DNA of 64,000 bases from Belliella kenyensis (lineage in GTDB: Bacteria > Bacteroidota > Bacteroidia > Cytophagales > Cyclobacteriaceae): the NCBI RefSeq assembly GCF_022549675.1, contig NZ_JAKZGR010000001.1, forward strand, positions 1 to 64,000, read 5' to 3'. Shown here one piece after another: positions 1-9,513 of the stretch. Made by a program: the position numbers and the translations under genes. The notes beneath the pieces are model-generated. The model searched no databases. It was given only the letters and a program-made list of their open reading frames with translations, and was not told the origin of the DNA. Each line of letters opens with the position of its first letter. Position 1 is the stretch's first letter.

Positions 1-21
1 CAACCTTAAAATACAAAAAAG

Positions 22-63
22 AAAACCCCGAAAAAAGCTGGGAACAGCCAAATTCGGGGTTTT
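22..63. terminator. Bidirectional intrinsic terminator
   Basis: An 11-bp perfect stem (AAAACCCCGAA at 22-32, TTCGGGGTTTT at 53-63) closes a 20-base loop, with A-rich sequence before it and T-rich sequence after it. It can stop a gene entering from the left edge on the + strand and also the leftward gene ending at 132. Confidence 0.8.
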
Positions 64-131
64 TGTGTTATGTTTTTGTTAATTATTTTACTGATTATCA
101 GTTAGTTAATAATTAAGCAAGAAGCCCATTT

Positions 132-1388
132 TTATCGGTTGAAAGGACGCTCATTCACCCAATTGAATCCACGTTTAATTAGCAGGTAATCTTCTTTGAT
201 CTTTCTTGTAGTTTCTAGCTGATAGACATTATCACCAATTTTTGTCTCCAACCTATAGGTTTTCTCACCATCTATTGGAGTTATTCTCAAAGTAAATGGA
301 TCTTCTTGTTCATTGTCTTCCACGAAATTGATCTCACCTTCATTCCAGATATTTTCAATGGTATAGTAGTTCCTTGTTTTGGCATTGTTTATTGTGATGA
401 TGGTTTTTCCTTGAATCAGCACCTTGTTCCACTTAGCTGTGAATGCTAAGTCTGGCTTACCTTCAATTTCAAAAGAATCAACTTGATATACTCCTTCCCA
501 CTCATTGATGTATATATAGAAAGATTGGCTATTGACGTGGCCTACAATTAGACCAAGTGGGATCAAACCTACCAGAAATATTTTAACTGAATAGTAGCTG
601 ACTCTTTTCCATTTCTTATCAAATCTATATACACTTGGTCTGATCAGCGTACGCTGATGTAATAAGAAAAATCTGATCAAGTACTTGATACTCGGTGCTG
701 CGATAAAGATGGAGAATAGAAGTAAATGCCCTGAGAAAAGTTTGACTGGTACATCAAAGGAAAGATTGACAAGGAATATGTTAGTACATACCGCTATAGA
801 TATAAGAGATCCTAATATGGCGGTTCTTCTAAAGAGTAATAAAAATCCAGCGAGAACTTCGGAAACACCCATAAAGCCTTTGTAAATATTAGAGTATCCC
901 AAAAATCTCCATGCCAATCCCATTGGAGAAGATTCTCCATAGGTGGTTTCTAAAGTAAGTAAGCTTGGACTAGGGAATTGACCTTCTAGAAATTTGATTA
1001 CACCATAAGAGATCAAGGTAAGTCCAACAAAATAGCGCGCATAAATCAGCATCATGGCATAAAAGCTGTTAGCTCTCTGCTTATTTTTCAAAAAGAATAG
1101 TACTGGAACAGACATTGAAATGGCGATAATTGAATAACTAATTAGAGCCAAATAGTGCATTATTGTATCTCCACTGCCATTGGTAGGTGAATGAACTAAA
1201 TCACTCATGCCTAGCAGTTTTCTACCTATGAAAAGTGTAAACTCAGATTTTAATGCATAAACATATTTGCTAAAATATGCATACACATATGGGATATTAT
1301 CTAATGGAAAAGGGAAACAATAAATCAAGATATATAGACCCAAAAAAATCTTAAAATAGAAAGAGAGGAAATATTTGGGATTTTTCAT
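132..1388 (-). CDS. DoxX-like integral membrane protein with C-terminal soluble domain
   Basis: This 418-residue protein has about seven hydrophobic segments in its first 290 residues (for example around 9-28, 78-98, 115-135, 170-240 and 270-290). The core with FLEGQFPSPS and GVSEVLAGFLLLFRR resembles the four-helix DoxX/SURF4 family, known as membrane proteins of often unclear function. The last 120 residues are polar and strand-rich with no membrane segment and could be a periplasmic or cytoplasmic domain. It starts at an ATG and is transcribed alone toward the terminator at 22-63. DoxX membership is inferred from pattern; the function is unknown. Confidence 0.6.
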   Translation of the reverse strand: MKNPKYFLSFYFKIFLGLYILIYCFPFPLDNIPYVYAYFSKYVYALKSEFTLFIGRKLLGMSDLVHSPTNGSGDTIMHYLALISYSIIAISMSVPVLFFLKNKQRANSFYAMMLIYARYFVGLTLISYGVIKFLEGQFPSPSLLTLETTYGESSPMGLAWRFLGYSNIYKGFMGVSEVLAGFLLLFRRTAILGSLISIAVCTNIFLVNLSFDVPVKLFSGHLLLFSIFIAAPSIKYLIRFFLLHQRTLIRPSVYRFDKKWKRVSYYSVKIFLVGLIPLGLIVGHVNSQSFYIYINEWEGVYQVDSFEIEGKPDLAFTAKWNKVLIQGKTIITINNAKTRNYYTIENIWNEGEINFVEDNEQEDPFTLRITPIDGEKTYRLETKIGDNVYQLETTRKIKEDYLLIKRGFNWVNERPFNR

Positions 1389-1720
1389 AATTTTCTAAGT
1401 TTTAGTCAATCAATATAACTTATTTTTTAAACATAAGCAGGACAATACAGCATAGTTGATATTTATATTCTTTCATTTTTTGCTTTTATTCAGGACTGGT
1501 ATGATATTTCGACCTTGAAATGAATCATATCTATTATTCATCAAAATTTGTTTGTTGTCAATTTGCTCAATAATGAGGTTTATATCTTATGAAGACTTAA
1601 TTGAATTCCCAAGCATCTAGATTTGATGTAAATAATTCTTACTACTATTAAATCTATTATGCGTCATATTTTGAGCCATCGCAATTATTCAATACCATCT
1701 CTTTGTTCACACCATTAAGC
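1389..1720. other. Divergent intergenic region
   Basis: About 330 AT-rich bases lie between the leftward DoxX-like gene and the rightward rhamnosidase and must hold both promoters. I found no clear TTTG-N19-TAnnTTTG promoter, repeat, RNA gene or further coding frame. A TTG at 1703 opens the rhamnosidase frame, but the ATG at 1721 fits a signal peptide better. Confidence 0.4.
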
Positions 1721-4700
1721 ATGACTATTTTCTATCGTTTATTTGTTGTAGTTTTTATCAGCACTTTCACAGGAATTACTGCTTCAGAAAGTAAAATCCT
1801 CAATTTGAAGACAGAGTATGAAGTGACTCCTCTGGGTATAGATGTAGCCGAACCTAGGTTCAGTTGGAATATGGGAGGAGCGACATTTGGAGATTTTCAG
1901 AAAGCCTATCAGATTTCTGTATTGGATGAAAGTGGAGAAGTAGTCTGGGATTCAGGTAAGACAAGCTCCAATGAATCTGTGCATATAAAATATCAAGGGA
2001 AACAGCTTCATCCCCGAACAAGATATGTATGGAAGCTTAAAGTTTGGGATCAGAAAAATAAGATACATCATTCGAGTTCATGGTTTGAGACAGGATTTTT
2101 AGACCCAAGGATTGATGCTTGGGATGGTGCTAAGTGGATAGGAGGAAGTGATCAAGACTTGGTGTTGTATTCTCAATACTTACCGGTATTTAAAGTGGAC
2201 CTTACAGTTCAATTAGAAGAAGCGTCACAAAGTACAAAAGTTGGTTTTATCTATGGGGCCAATGATGAGCGCTTGATGGATAAGAATAAGAATATTTTTC
2301 AACTAGAAAATCAACGTGATCAATCTTATGTCTTGGTAGAGCTAGATATTTCTCCTCTCAAAACTGGAGAAAATGCCTTATTGAAAATATTTAGGGTGGG
2401 CTATTCACCAAAAGATCAAAGAAGCGTTCCGCTTAAGCAATTTGAAATCCCTCAAGAAATCATCAATGCAAAGAATCAATATGAAGCTCACAAGATTTAT
2501 ATCCATTCTAACTTAGGCTATACAGATGTATATGTGAATGAAGAAAAGAAAACGAATCATATAGGATACGTTGGTCTAAACCCAAACGGTAATGGGGGAG
2601 ATTATATCAGTTTTCCTGTATTGGCTGATATAGGGATACATTTGGAAGATGACCAAGTAGCTCAAATCTCCAATGTAACTATCCGAAACTTCCGAGCTCC
2701 TTCAAATGTTCTATTTGAGGGTGCTTTGAATAGAGATCAACCAAATGGAAGTTTTTTGAAAACACTAGACCCGAGCCGAAACTCATCACCAATGCTTCGA
2801 ACAGCCTTTGAAGTAAAAGGTAAGGTGTCAAAGGCGAGACTTTATGTGACGGCTAGGGGGATTTATGAAATTCAGCTCAATGGAGAAAAGGTAGGGGAGG
2901 ATTATTTTAACCCAGGTTTTACACAATACAACAAAACCCTATTTTATCAAACTTATGATATTACTGACCAGATTCAAGAAGGTAAAAATGGCCTGGGGGC
3001 AGTTCTGAGTGAAGGTTGGTGGAGTGGAGCAAGCACTTACATGGGAGAATATTGGAATTTCTTTGGAGATAGACAGTCTTTACTTGCTAAATTGGTGATC
3101 ACTTATGCTGATGGAAGCATAGAAGAAGTAAATTCAAATCCTGAAACTTGGAAATATTATAATAATGGCCCAACAAGCTACAGCAGCATGTTTCAAGGTG
3201 AGGTATATGATGCCAACAAGGAAGCTAATGTCAAAGGTTGGTCTACTGGTGCTTTTGATGATGCAGGATGGTCAAATAGTGTAGAAGTTTCACTTTCTGG
3301 CACGACAAACACCGATCCAAATTCCGGTAATGTGCCTAGCGTAGCTGATCATGATAAGTTAAAAATAATTGGGCAATATGGCTCAAATGTAAAAGCTATT
3401 CAGGAAGTTTCTGCCCAATCATTTGAAGAAGTAAGGCCAGGGGTATATGTCTATGATTTAGGTCAAAACTTTGCTGGTGTTCCTAAGGTTTTGGTAAAGG
3501 AAACCTTGCCAAATCAAAAAATTTATTTGCGCTTCGCAGAAGTGAAATATCCTCAAATGGAAGAATATGGTGAAAACCAAGAAATGATCATGCTCGAAAA
3601 CATTCGTGCTGCAATGGCGCAGGATGTGTATATAGCCAAAGGTGGTGAGGCATTGATTTCTCCAAAATTCACTTTTCATGGATTTAGATTTATAGAAATT
3701 ACAGGACTAGAAAGCCCACTACCCCTTGAAGATGTCAAAGCCCAAGTGCTAAGTTCTGTGCATGAATTGGCGTCAAGTTACCAAACTTCCAATCCCTTGG
3801 TGAATAAATTGTGGAAAAATATTACTTGGTCTACTTATAGCAATTTCTTATCCATTCCCACTGATTGTCCTCAGAGAAATGAGCGGTTAGGGTGGAGTGG
3901 TGATATTTCTGTTTTTGCTCCTACAGCAAATTTTTTAACTAACATTCCTCAGTTTTTAAGGCGTCACTTACTAGCTATGAGAGATGTACAAACTGAAAAT
4001 GGTAGATTTCCTGATGTAGCACCATTAGGTGTCGGGTTTGGAGAAATGATGTGGGGAAGCGCTGGTATTACTGTTCCTTGGGAAAGTTACAAGCAGTATA
4101 ATGACATTGACTTGCTAAAAGAGCATTACCCCTCTATGACAGCCTACATGGACTATTTGCTGGAAGATATCAATGCCGAAACAGGCGTATTCAAAGAAGA
4201 TGAAAAAGATGTCTGGGGAAGCCTTGGTGATTGGTTGAGTCTGGAAGATAGAAATAACGAGAAATTGCTTTTTTGGGAAGCATATTTGATTTATAACTTG
4301 GACTTAATGACGAAAATGGCTCAAGTGTTAGGTCAAAAAGAAGATATGATCAAGTTTTCGATACTATCTGAAAGCAGAAAGGATTTTTTCAACAATACGT
4401 ATTTTGATGCAGAAACAGGAAAGACCAAATATCAAGACAAGTTAATTGATACCCAAGCATCTTATGCGCTTCCATTGGCATTTGAGATTGTGAAAAAGGA
4501 TATTCTGGATCAGGTAATTGATAATTTTGCCAATAGCATCACACGAAAAAGCAAAACAGATCAGGGTATAGATACACCTCCATTTTCCCTGATGACGGGA
4601 TTTATTGGTACGGCTTGGATTTGCAAAGCACTTTCGGATCACGGTCTTGATGACTTGGCTTATAGGCTCCTGCAGCAAAAGGAGTATCCTTCTTGGATCT

Positions 4701-5188
4701 ATCCTGTCGAACAAGGAGCTACTACGGTTTGGGAAAGGCTTAATTCCTACACCCATACGAATGGTTTTGATGGAAACAACAACATGAATTCATTCAACCA
4801 TTATGCATTTGGAGCTGTCGGTGCATGGATGTATGGCTATAGCCTTGGGATAAAAGTGAATGAAGCTAACCCTGGTTTTCGTCAATTTGAATTAGCGCCA
4901 ACACCTGATCCATCAAACCTCATGACATTTGCTAAGGGACATTATGATTCTATGTATGGAAGAATCGAAAGTGCTTGGACTAAAACAGATAAAGGAGTGA
5001 ATTATAGCTTTCAAATTCCAGCAAATACCAGTGCGAAAATTATTCTTCATGCAAGTGAAAGTGATCAGGTATTGATTAATGGTAAGGATTATAAGAAGAA
5101 TAAGTTTGTAAGTCTAATTGAGAGAGAAGAAGGGAAGCTTATTTTCGAAGCTAAGGCTGGAACTTATAGCATAGAAATAAATCAATGA
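1721..5188 (+). CDS. Secreted alpha-L-rhamnosidase, GH78 family
   Basis: This large enzyme (1155 residues from the ATG at 1721) should hydrolyse terminal alpha-L-rhamnose from plant or algal glycans and glycosides. Residues 1-24 look like a signal peptide. N-terminal beta-sandwich and lectin-like regions come first, then the (alpha/alpha)6 catalytic barrel. The GH78 signature DCPQRNERLGWSGD starts at residue 715, with the general acid Glu at about 721. The second motif GATTVWERL holds the probable catalytic base Glu at about 1005. The length is usual for multidomain Bacteroidota GH78. It has no SusC/SusD or other glycosidase neighbours, so it is not part of a visible polysaccharide-utilisation locus. 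An upstream in-frame TTG at 1703 would add six residues. Confidence 0.93.
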   Translation: MTIFYRLFVVVFISTFTGITASESKILNLKTEYEVTPLGIDVAEPRFSWNMGGATFGDFQKAYQISVLDESGEVVWDSGKTSSNESVHIKYQGKQLHPRTRYVWKLKVWDQKNKIHHSSSWFETGFLDPRIDAWDGAKWIGGSDQDLVLYSQYLPVFKVDLTVQLEEASQSTKVGFIYGANDERLMDKNKNIFQLENQRDQSYVLVELDISPLKTGENALLKIFRVGYSPKDQRSVPLKQFEIPQEIINAKNQYEAHKIYIHSNLGYTDVYVNEEKKTNHIGYVGLNPNGNGGDYISFPVLADIGIHLEDDQVAQISNVTIRNFRAPSNVLFEGALNRDQPNGSFLKTLDPSRNSSPMLRTAFEVKGKVSKARLYVTARGIYEIQLNGEKVGEDYFNPGFTQYNKTLFYQTYDITDQIQEGKNGLGAVLSEGWWSGASTYMGEYWNFFGDRQSLLAKLVITYADGSIEEVNSNPETWKYYNNGPTSYSSMFQGEVYDANKEANVKGWSTGAFDDAGWSNSVEVSLSGTTNTDPNSGNVPSVADHDKLKIIGQYGSNVKAIQEVSAQSFEEVRPGVYVYDLGQNFAGVPKVLVKETLPNQKIYLRFAEVKYPQMEEYGENQEMIMLENIRAAMAQDVYIAKGGEALISPKFTFHGFRFIEITGLESPLPLEDVKAQVLSSVHELASSYQTSNPLVNKLWKNITWSTYSNFLSIPTDCPQRNERLGWSGDISVFAPTANFLTNIPQFLRRHLLAMRDVQTENGRFPDVAPLGVGFGEMMWGSAGITVPWESYKQYNDIDLLKEHYPSMTAYMDYLLEDINAETGVFKEDEKDVWGSLGDWLSLEDRNNEKLLFWEAYLIYNLDLMTKMAQVLGQKEDMIKFSILSESRKDFFNNTYFDAETGKTKYQDKLIDTQASYALPLAFEIVKKDILDQVIDNFANSITRKSKTDQGIDTPPFSLMTGFIGTAWICKALSDHGLDDLAYRLLQQKEYPSWIYPVEQGATTVWERLNSYTHTNGFDGNNNMNSFNHYAFGAVGAWMYGYSLGIKVNEANPGFRQFELAPTPDPSNLMTFAKGHYDSMYGRIESAWTKTDKGVNYSFQIPANTSAKIILHASESDQVLINGKDYKKNKFVSLIEREEGKLIFEAKAGTYSIEINQ

Positions 5189-5330
5189 ATCATTACTGAT
5201 TAGTTTAGACCTTTCAGGTTTTTCATCAAATAGCAAATGAGCGAATTAATCGTCCTCTCCCAAAATGCAAAACAAATCTGGAAGGTCTTCTCGGTTTAAT
5301 TCAAAATCTGTGTTTTTAAAAGGCACTTTT

Positions 5331-6029
5331 CTACTTATGCAAACCCTCTATTAATTCGTCTGCCATTATTTTTGTCCCTACTGAAACCAATGCTTCAATT
5401 ACTTTTAGGTTTTTGACTGGAGGAATTGCGGGAGATTTGATATCTATGAGGTACTTTTTACAATTTTCACTGGCATATTGAATGAGTCCAGCAGCAGGAT
5501 ATACTAAAAGTGATGTGCCTATAACAGCAAATATATCAGCTGTACTTGCAATTTCTGCGGCAGGCTCAATCATCGGTACCATCTCCCCAAACCAAACAAT
5601 AAATGGACGAAGCTGACTCCCTTTTTCACATTTATCACCGATGTTAATCTCTAAAGTGTCCATGTTGTAAACTAAACTGGGATCAACTGTACTTTGAGAT
5701 TTGAACAACTCTCCATGAAGGTGTATTACCTTGCTAGAGCCAGCTTTTTCGTGCAAGTTGTCTACATTCTGTGTGATGATCGTCACATCAAAGTATTGCT
5801 CAAGTTTTGCCAAGATATGGTGAGCTTCATTTGGCTTTACACCATGTGCTTGTTTCCTTCTTTTATTGTAAAAATCCAAGACTAGACTTTTGTTTTTTCT
5901 CCAACCCTCGGGTGATGCCACTTCCATGATATCATGGCCTTCCCAAAGCCCATTACTATCTCTAAATGTAGCAATGCCACTTTCGGCGGAAATACCTGCA
6001 CCCGAAAGGATAACCAGTTTCTTTTTCAT
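5331..6029 (-). CDS. cobB: NAD-dependent protein deacylase, sirtuin class III
   Basis: This 232-residue sirtuin removes acyl groups from lysine using NAD+, in the cytoplasm. Visible motifs are the NAD-binding GAGISAESGI (9-19), TQNVDNLHEKAG around 86-97 with Asn88/Asp90, and HLHGE with catalytic His105. Tyr54 and Arg57 in FYNKRR match the acyl-carboxylate-binding pair of the SIRT5/CobB class, which suggests desuccinylase or demalonylase activity. The four zinc cysteines usual in sirtuins are absent: only one Cys (in DKCEKGS) remains in that region. It lies downstream of topA on the same strand, separated by a terminator-like hairpin, so it probably has its own promoter. Confidence 0.93.
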   Translation of the reverse strand: MKKKLVILSGAGISAESGIATFRDSNGLWEGHDIMEVASPEGWRKNKSLVLDFYNKRRKQAHGVKPNEAHHILAKLEQYFDVTIITQNVDNLHEKAGSSKVIHLHGELFKSQSTVDPSLVYNMDTLEINIGDKCEKGSQLRPFIVWFGEMVPMIEPAAEIASTADIFAVIGTSLLVYPAAGLIQYASENCKKYLIDIKSPAIPPVKNLKVIEALVSVGTKIMADELIEGLHK

Positions 6030-6057
6030 GAGATTATTTTCTTTAAGGTAAATAAGA

Positions 6058-6081
6058 AAGGCAAGATTTTCATCTTGCCTT
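6058..6081 (-). terminator. Intrinsic terminator downstream of topA
   Basis: A perfect 10-bp stem (AAGGCAAGAT / ATCTTGCCTT) with loop TTTC lies just past the topA stop codon. On the minus strand it is followed by the T-rich stretch TTTCTTATTT. Confidence 0.7.
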
Positions 6082-6093
6082 ATAATGTTCAGC

Positions 6094-8412
6094 TTATTTC
6101 TTTTTAGTGAATCTTCCTTTTTTCTTTTCAGGTTGATTTTCTATGATCTCAATAGTATCTGCATAAGTCAACTCAGCGGCCTCCTTATCTTTTGGGATTT
6201 TGAAATTATTCTTTCCAAATTTGATGTAGGGACCCCATCGACCATTTAGAATTTGAATTTCCTCATTTTCTTCAAAAGTTTTGATATGCTTTTCTGCATC
6301 AGCTTTTCTCTTAGCTTTGATAAGCTCAATGGCTTCATCCTCGGATATGCTCAATGGATCGTGTTCTTTTCCTAAAGATACAAACTTGCTGTCATGTCGT
6401 AGGTATGGGCCAAACCTTCCAATGGCAGCTACAATTTTTTTATCTTCAAAATGTCCTACATCACGTGGAAGCTTAAACAATTCCAAAGCTTCTTCTAAAG
6501 TTACACTTTCTATGAATTGACCTTTCTTCAAACTAGCGAATTGCTTTTCCTCATCGTCTTGTTCACCTATTTGTGCCAATGGCCCAAATTTACCTAGCCT
6601 TACGATGATTTTTTTACCAGTTTTTGGATCTACGCCCAATTCACGTGCGCTGTTCACATCTGCACGAGCAACATTGGCAGTCTCTTCTACACGTGTATGA
6701 AATGCTCCGTAGAAATTCTGGATCATGTCTTCCCAGTTTTGACCACCATGTGCAATGTCATCAAACTCCTTCTCAACTCTTGCAGTAAAAGAGAAATCAA
6801 TCACATTTGGGAAATGCTCCACCAAAAAATCATTTACCACCATGGCTATGTTGGTAGGGAATAATTTGTTTTTATCTGCTCCCGCTATTTCAGTTTTTGA
6901 ATCTTTTTTAAACTGGCCTTTGCTGATTTTCATTTCAACATAATTCCTCTCATTTCCATCACGAGATTCTTTGATTACATAGTTTCTCTTTTGGATTGTT
7001 GAAATAGTTGGTGCATAGGTAGATGGTCTACCTATGCCCATTTCTTCAAGTTTTTTAACCAATGAAGCTTCAGTATATCGAGGGGCAGGTCTACTGAATG
7101 TTTCACGACCTTTCATCTCTATAAGATCTAGTACTTGACCTATAGATAGGGGAGGTAAAAGTCCTTTTTCTGTAGACTCCTCATCTTCTGGTTCGTCATC
7201 CGTACTTTCTAAATACACTTTCAGAAACCCTTCAAATTTAATTACTTCCCCACTTGCACTTAAAGTTTGAGGTAAAGTGGAAATACCAATGGTCACCAAG
7301 GTTTTTTCCAGCTCGGCATCAGCCATTTGAGAGGCAATAGCTCTTTTCCAAATCAGCTCATAAAGCCTTTGTTCATTCCTTTCGCCTGTGGTATTGTGCT
7401 CTGAAAAGTCCGTAGGCCTAATGGCTTCGTGGGCTTCTTGTGCTCCTTCATTTTTGGTGGTGTATTTTCTTGACTTATGAAAAGAGGCGCCATAAGCAGA
7501 AGTGATTTCATTTTTGGCAGCTACCATGGCATCTTCAGATAGGTTTGTACTATCAGTCCTCATATAGGTGATTTTACCAGCTTCATACAGCTTCTGTGCC
7601 ACAGACATAGTTTGAGCAACGGAGAATCCAAGTTTTCTACTAGCTTCCTGTTGAAGGGTGGACGTAGTAAAAGGTGCTGCTGGGGATTTTTTGCCTGGTT
7701 TTTTCTCTAGGTTATTGATGCTGAATTCAGCATCAAGACATTTTTTGAGAAAGTCTTCAGCATCAGCTTGTTCTTCGAATCTTTTTGGCAATTCTGCGGA
7801 AAGCGTTTTTCCTTCTACATCAAAAAGTGCTGTAATTCTATAGGCTGATTTTGATTTGAATTTCTCTATTTCTCTCTCTCTTTCTACAATAAGGCGAACA
7901 GCCACCGACTGAACGCGGCCAGCTGAAAGACCTGCTTTGATTTTTTTCCATAGTATAGGAGATAATTCAAATCCCACAAGCCTATCTAAGATCCTACGAG
8001 CCTGCTGTGCATTTACCAAGTCATAATCAATGGTTCTTGGATTTTCTATTGCTTTCAAAATCGCATTTTTGGTGATTTCTCTAAATACGATTCTTTTGGT
8101 ACTTTCCTCTTTGAGCTTCAGGACTTCTTTCAAATGCCAACTAATAGCTTCTCCTTCACGGTCATCATCACTTGCCAAGTATACTGTTTCTGCATTTTTA
8201 ACCAAGCTTTTTAATTGTTTGATCACTTCCTTTTTGTCAGCAGTAACCTCATAAGTAGGCTTGAACTTATTTTGAATGTCGATCGCTTTGTCTCCCTTAG
8301 GCAAATCCCTGACGTGACCGTAGCTGGATGCTACTTTAAAATCTTTTCCAAGGTAACCTTCTATGGTCTTTGCTTTGGCAGGTGACTCTACTATAACTAG
8401 ATTTTTTGACAT
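6094..8412 (-). CDS. topA: DNA topoisomerase I (type IA)
   Basis: This enzyme relaxes negatively supercoiled DNA through a 5'-phosphotyrosyl intermediate. The start is placed at the ATG at 8412, giving MSKNLVIVESPAKAKT, the conserved TOPRIM beginning; an ATG at 8433 would add seven residues. The TOPRIM domain includes SDDDREGEAISWH. The active-site Tyr is about residue 283 in ITYMRTDSTNLS. The C-terminus carries tandem Topo_C repeats with GKFGPLAQIGE, GRFGPYLRHD and GRWGPYIKFG rather than cysteine zinc ribbons, as usual in Bacteroidota. The tail is lysine-rich. At 772 residues it is near the family norm. Confidence 0.97.
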   Translation of the reverse strand: MSKNLVIVESPAKAKTIEGYLGKDFKVASSYGHVRDLPKGDKAIDIQNKFKPTYEVTADKKEVIKQLKSLVKNAETVYLASDDDREGEAISWHLKEVLKLKEESTKRIVFREITKNAILKAIENPRTIDYDLVNAQQARRILDRLVGFELSPILWKKIKAGLSAGRVQSVAVRLIVEREREIEKFKSKSAYRITALFDVEGKTLSAELPKRFEEQADAEDFLKKCLDAEFSINNLEKKPGKKSPAAPFTTSTLQQEASRKLGFSVAQTMSVAQKLYEAGKITYMRTDSTNLSEDAMVAAKNEITSAYGASFHKSRKYTTKNEGAQEAHEAIRPTDFSEHNTTGERNEQRLYELIWKRAIASQMADAELEKTLVTIGISTLPQTLSASGEVIKFEGFLKVYLESTDDEPEDEESTEKGLLPPLSIGQVLDLIEMKGRETFSRPAPRYTEASLVKKLEEMGIGRPSTYAPTISTIQKRNYVIKESRDGNERNYVEMKISKGQFKKDSKTEIAGADKNKLFPTNIAMVVNDFLVEHFPNVIDFSFTARVEKEFDDIAHGGQNWEDMIQNFYGAFHTRVEETANVARADVNSARELGVDPKTGKKIIVRLGKFGPLAQIGEQDDEEKQFASLKKGQFIESVTLEEALELFKLPRDVGHFEDKKIVAAIGRFGPYLRHDSKFVSLGKEHDPLSISEDEAIELIKAKRKADAEKHIKTFEENEEIQILNGRWGPYIKFGKNNFKIPKDKEAAELTYADTIEIIENQPEKKKGRFTKKK

Positions 8413-8571
8413 GCTTGTTTCGAATTTAAACAATAGGCTTCTTTTCCAAGAACCAATTAAAATCTAAAAATAGATGGCTTTAAATTGTATTCCAAATTAA
8501 ACTGTATTTCATATATAATTTGGCATGATTATTTCAACTATTTGTGTGAATTAAATATTTCAGTTAAGATT

Positions 8572-9042
8572 ATGAAAAAAGTGCTGGGCTTGTTGAGACA
8601 TGGAGAAGCAGGGTTTGATTTTGAAAGTGATTTTCAGAGAGAACTCAGTGCTAAGGGGAGAAGTAAGTTGATAAAAATGAGCGATAGCCTATTCAGAGCT
8701 GACTTTTCCCCCCAGAAGATCATTTCTAGTTCTGCTACGAGGACCATACAAACTACAGAAATAATTTCCTATGGATTTCCAAGCGCTGAAGTAGCATTTT
8801 TCAAAGAGCTGTATGAAGCTGATTCTTCTATCATTTCTTCCAAAATATCTGAAATAAAAAATGAAATAGATGAGGTGTTGCTTGTTGGCCATAATCCAGG
8901 TCTAAGTTTATTTGTCTCACAAATAGCAGATCAGGGTTATTTGAGTATGGAACCTGGTATGATCATTATACTTGAACTATACATCCAAGAATGGAGTCAT
9001 ATTGGTATAGGCACTGGTATAATCAAAGAGGTATTAGTTTAA
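8572..9042 (+). CDS. sixA: Phosphohistidine phosphatase, SixA-like histidine phosphatase
   Basis: The ATG at 8572 gives 156 residues beginning MKKVLGLLRHGEAG, the typical SixA length; an upstream TTG (8485) would add 29 unsupported residues. The RHG motif (Arg9-His10-Gly11) and the second histidine His107 in LVGHNPG are the catalytic residues of the histidine phosphatase superfamily. SixA dephosphorylates phosphohistidine on HPt domains or the nitrogen PTS. It is divergent from topA and monocistronic. The substrate cannot be read from sequence. Confidence 0.82.
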   Translation: MKKVLGLLRHGEAGFDFESDFQRELSAKGRSKLIKMSDSLFRADFSPQKIISSSATRTIQTTEIISYGFPSAEVAFFKELYEADSSIISSKISEIKNEIDEVLLVGHNPGLSLFVSQIADQGYLSMEPGMIIILELYIQEWSHIGIGTGIIKEVLV

Positions 9043-9513
9043 GTTAATAGAACTGCCTTAATTTCTCACAATTGCTGTTTGGACTAAATCTAAACAGGTT
9101 TCATTAACCTGAATCTTAAAAATCAAGTAAAAATTATTCACTCATGCCTTCCCCGTTTTAAAGTTTGGATAGTGAAGTTTTATTCTTGATTATTGTGATT
9201 TGAAATTTCAGCAAAATTTAGTAGCATGAGATATTCTATATCTTTGTGTATTTTTAAAGCTGAAATTAAGAATAGTTTGTTTAACTCATAAAGTAGAAAT
9301 TCATCCGACATAAGATTACATCAGGATCAATTTCTACTAGAAACTTATTCAAAGAGAATCCAGTATTCATCTCATTCTAAATCAGAACATCATTTCATTG
9401 GATTTGATCAATGAAATCTTTGAGAATACACAAAAAAATGTAAACAGCTTAACCAATTGAATTGTTAATATATTTAAAGCAAATTTAATCTAAAGAACAA
9501 GAGTAATAATATT
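9043..9513. other. Non-coding gap before the ureohydrolase gene
   Basis: About 470 AT-rich bases without a convincing coding frame. A short inverted repeat (CAGGTT at 9095-9100, AACCTG at 9106-9111) lacks a T-run. TATCTTTG at 9239-9246 matches the Bacteroidota -7 consensus TAnnTTTG, with a poor -33 (TTTA) 18 bases upstream. It could start a long 5' leader for the gene at 9514. No RNA family is recognised. Confidence 0.3.
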
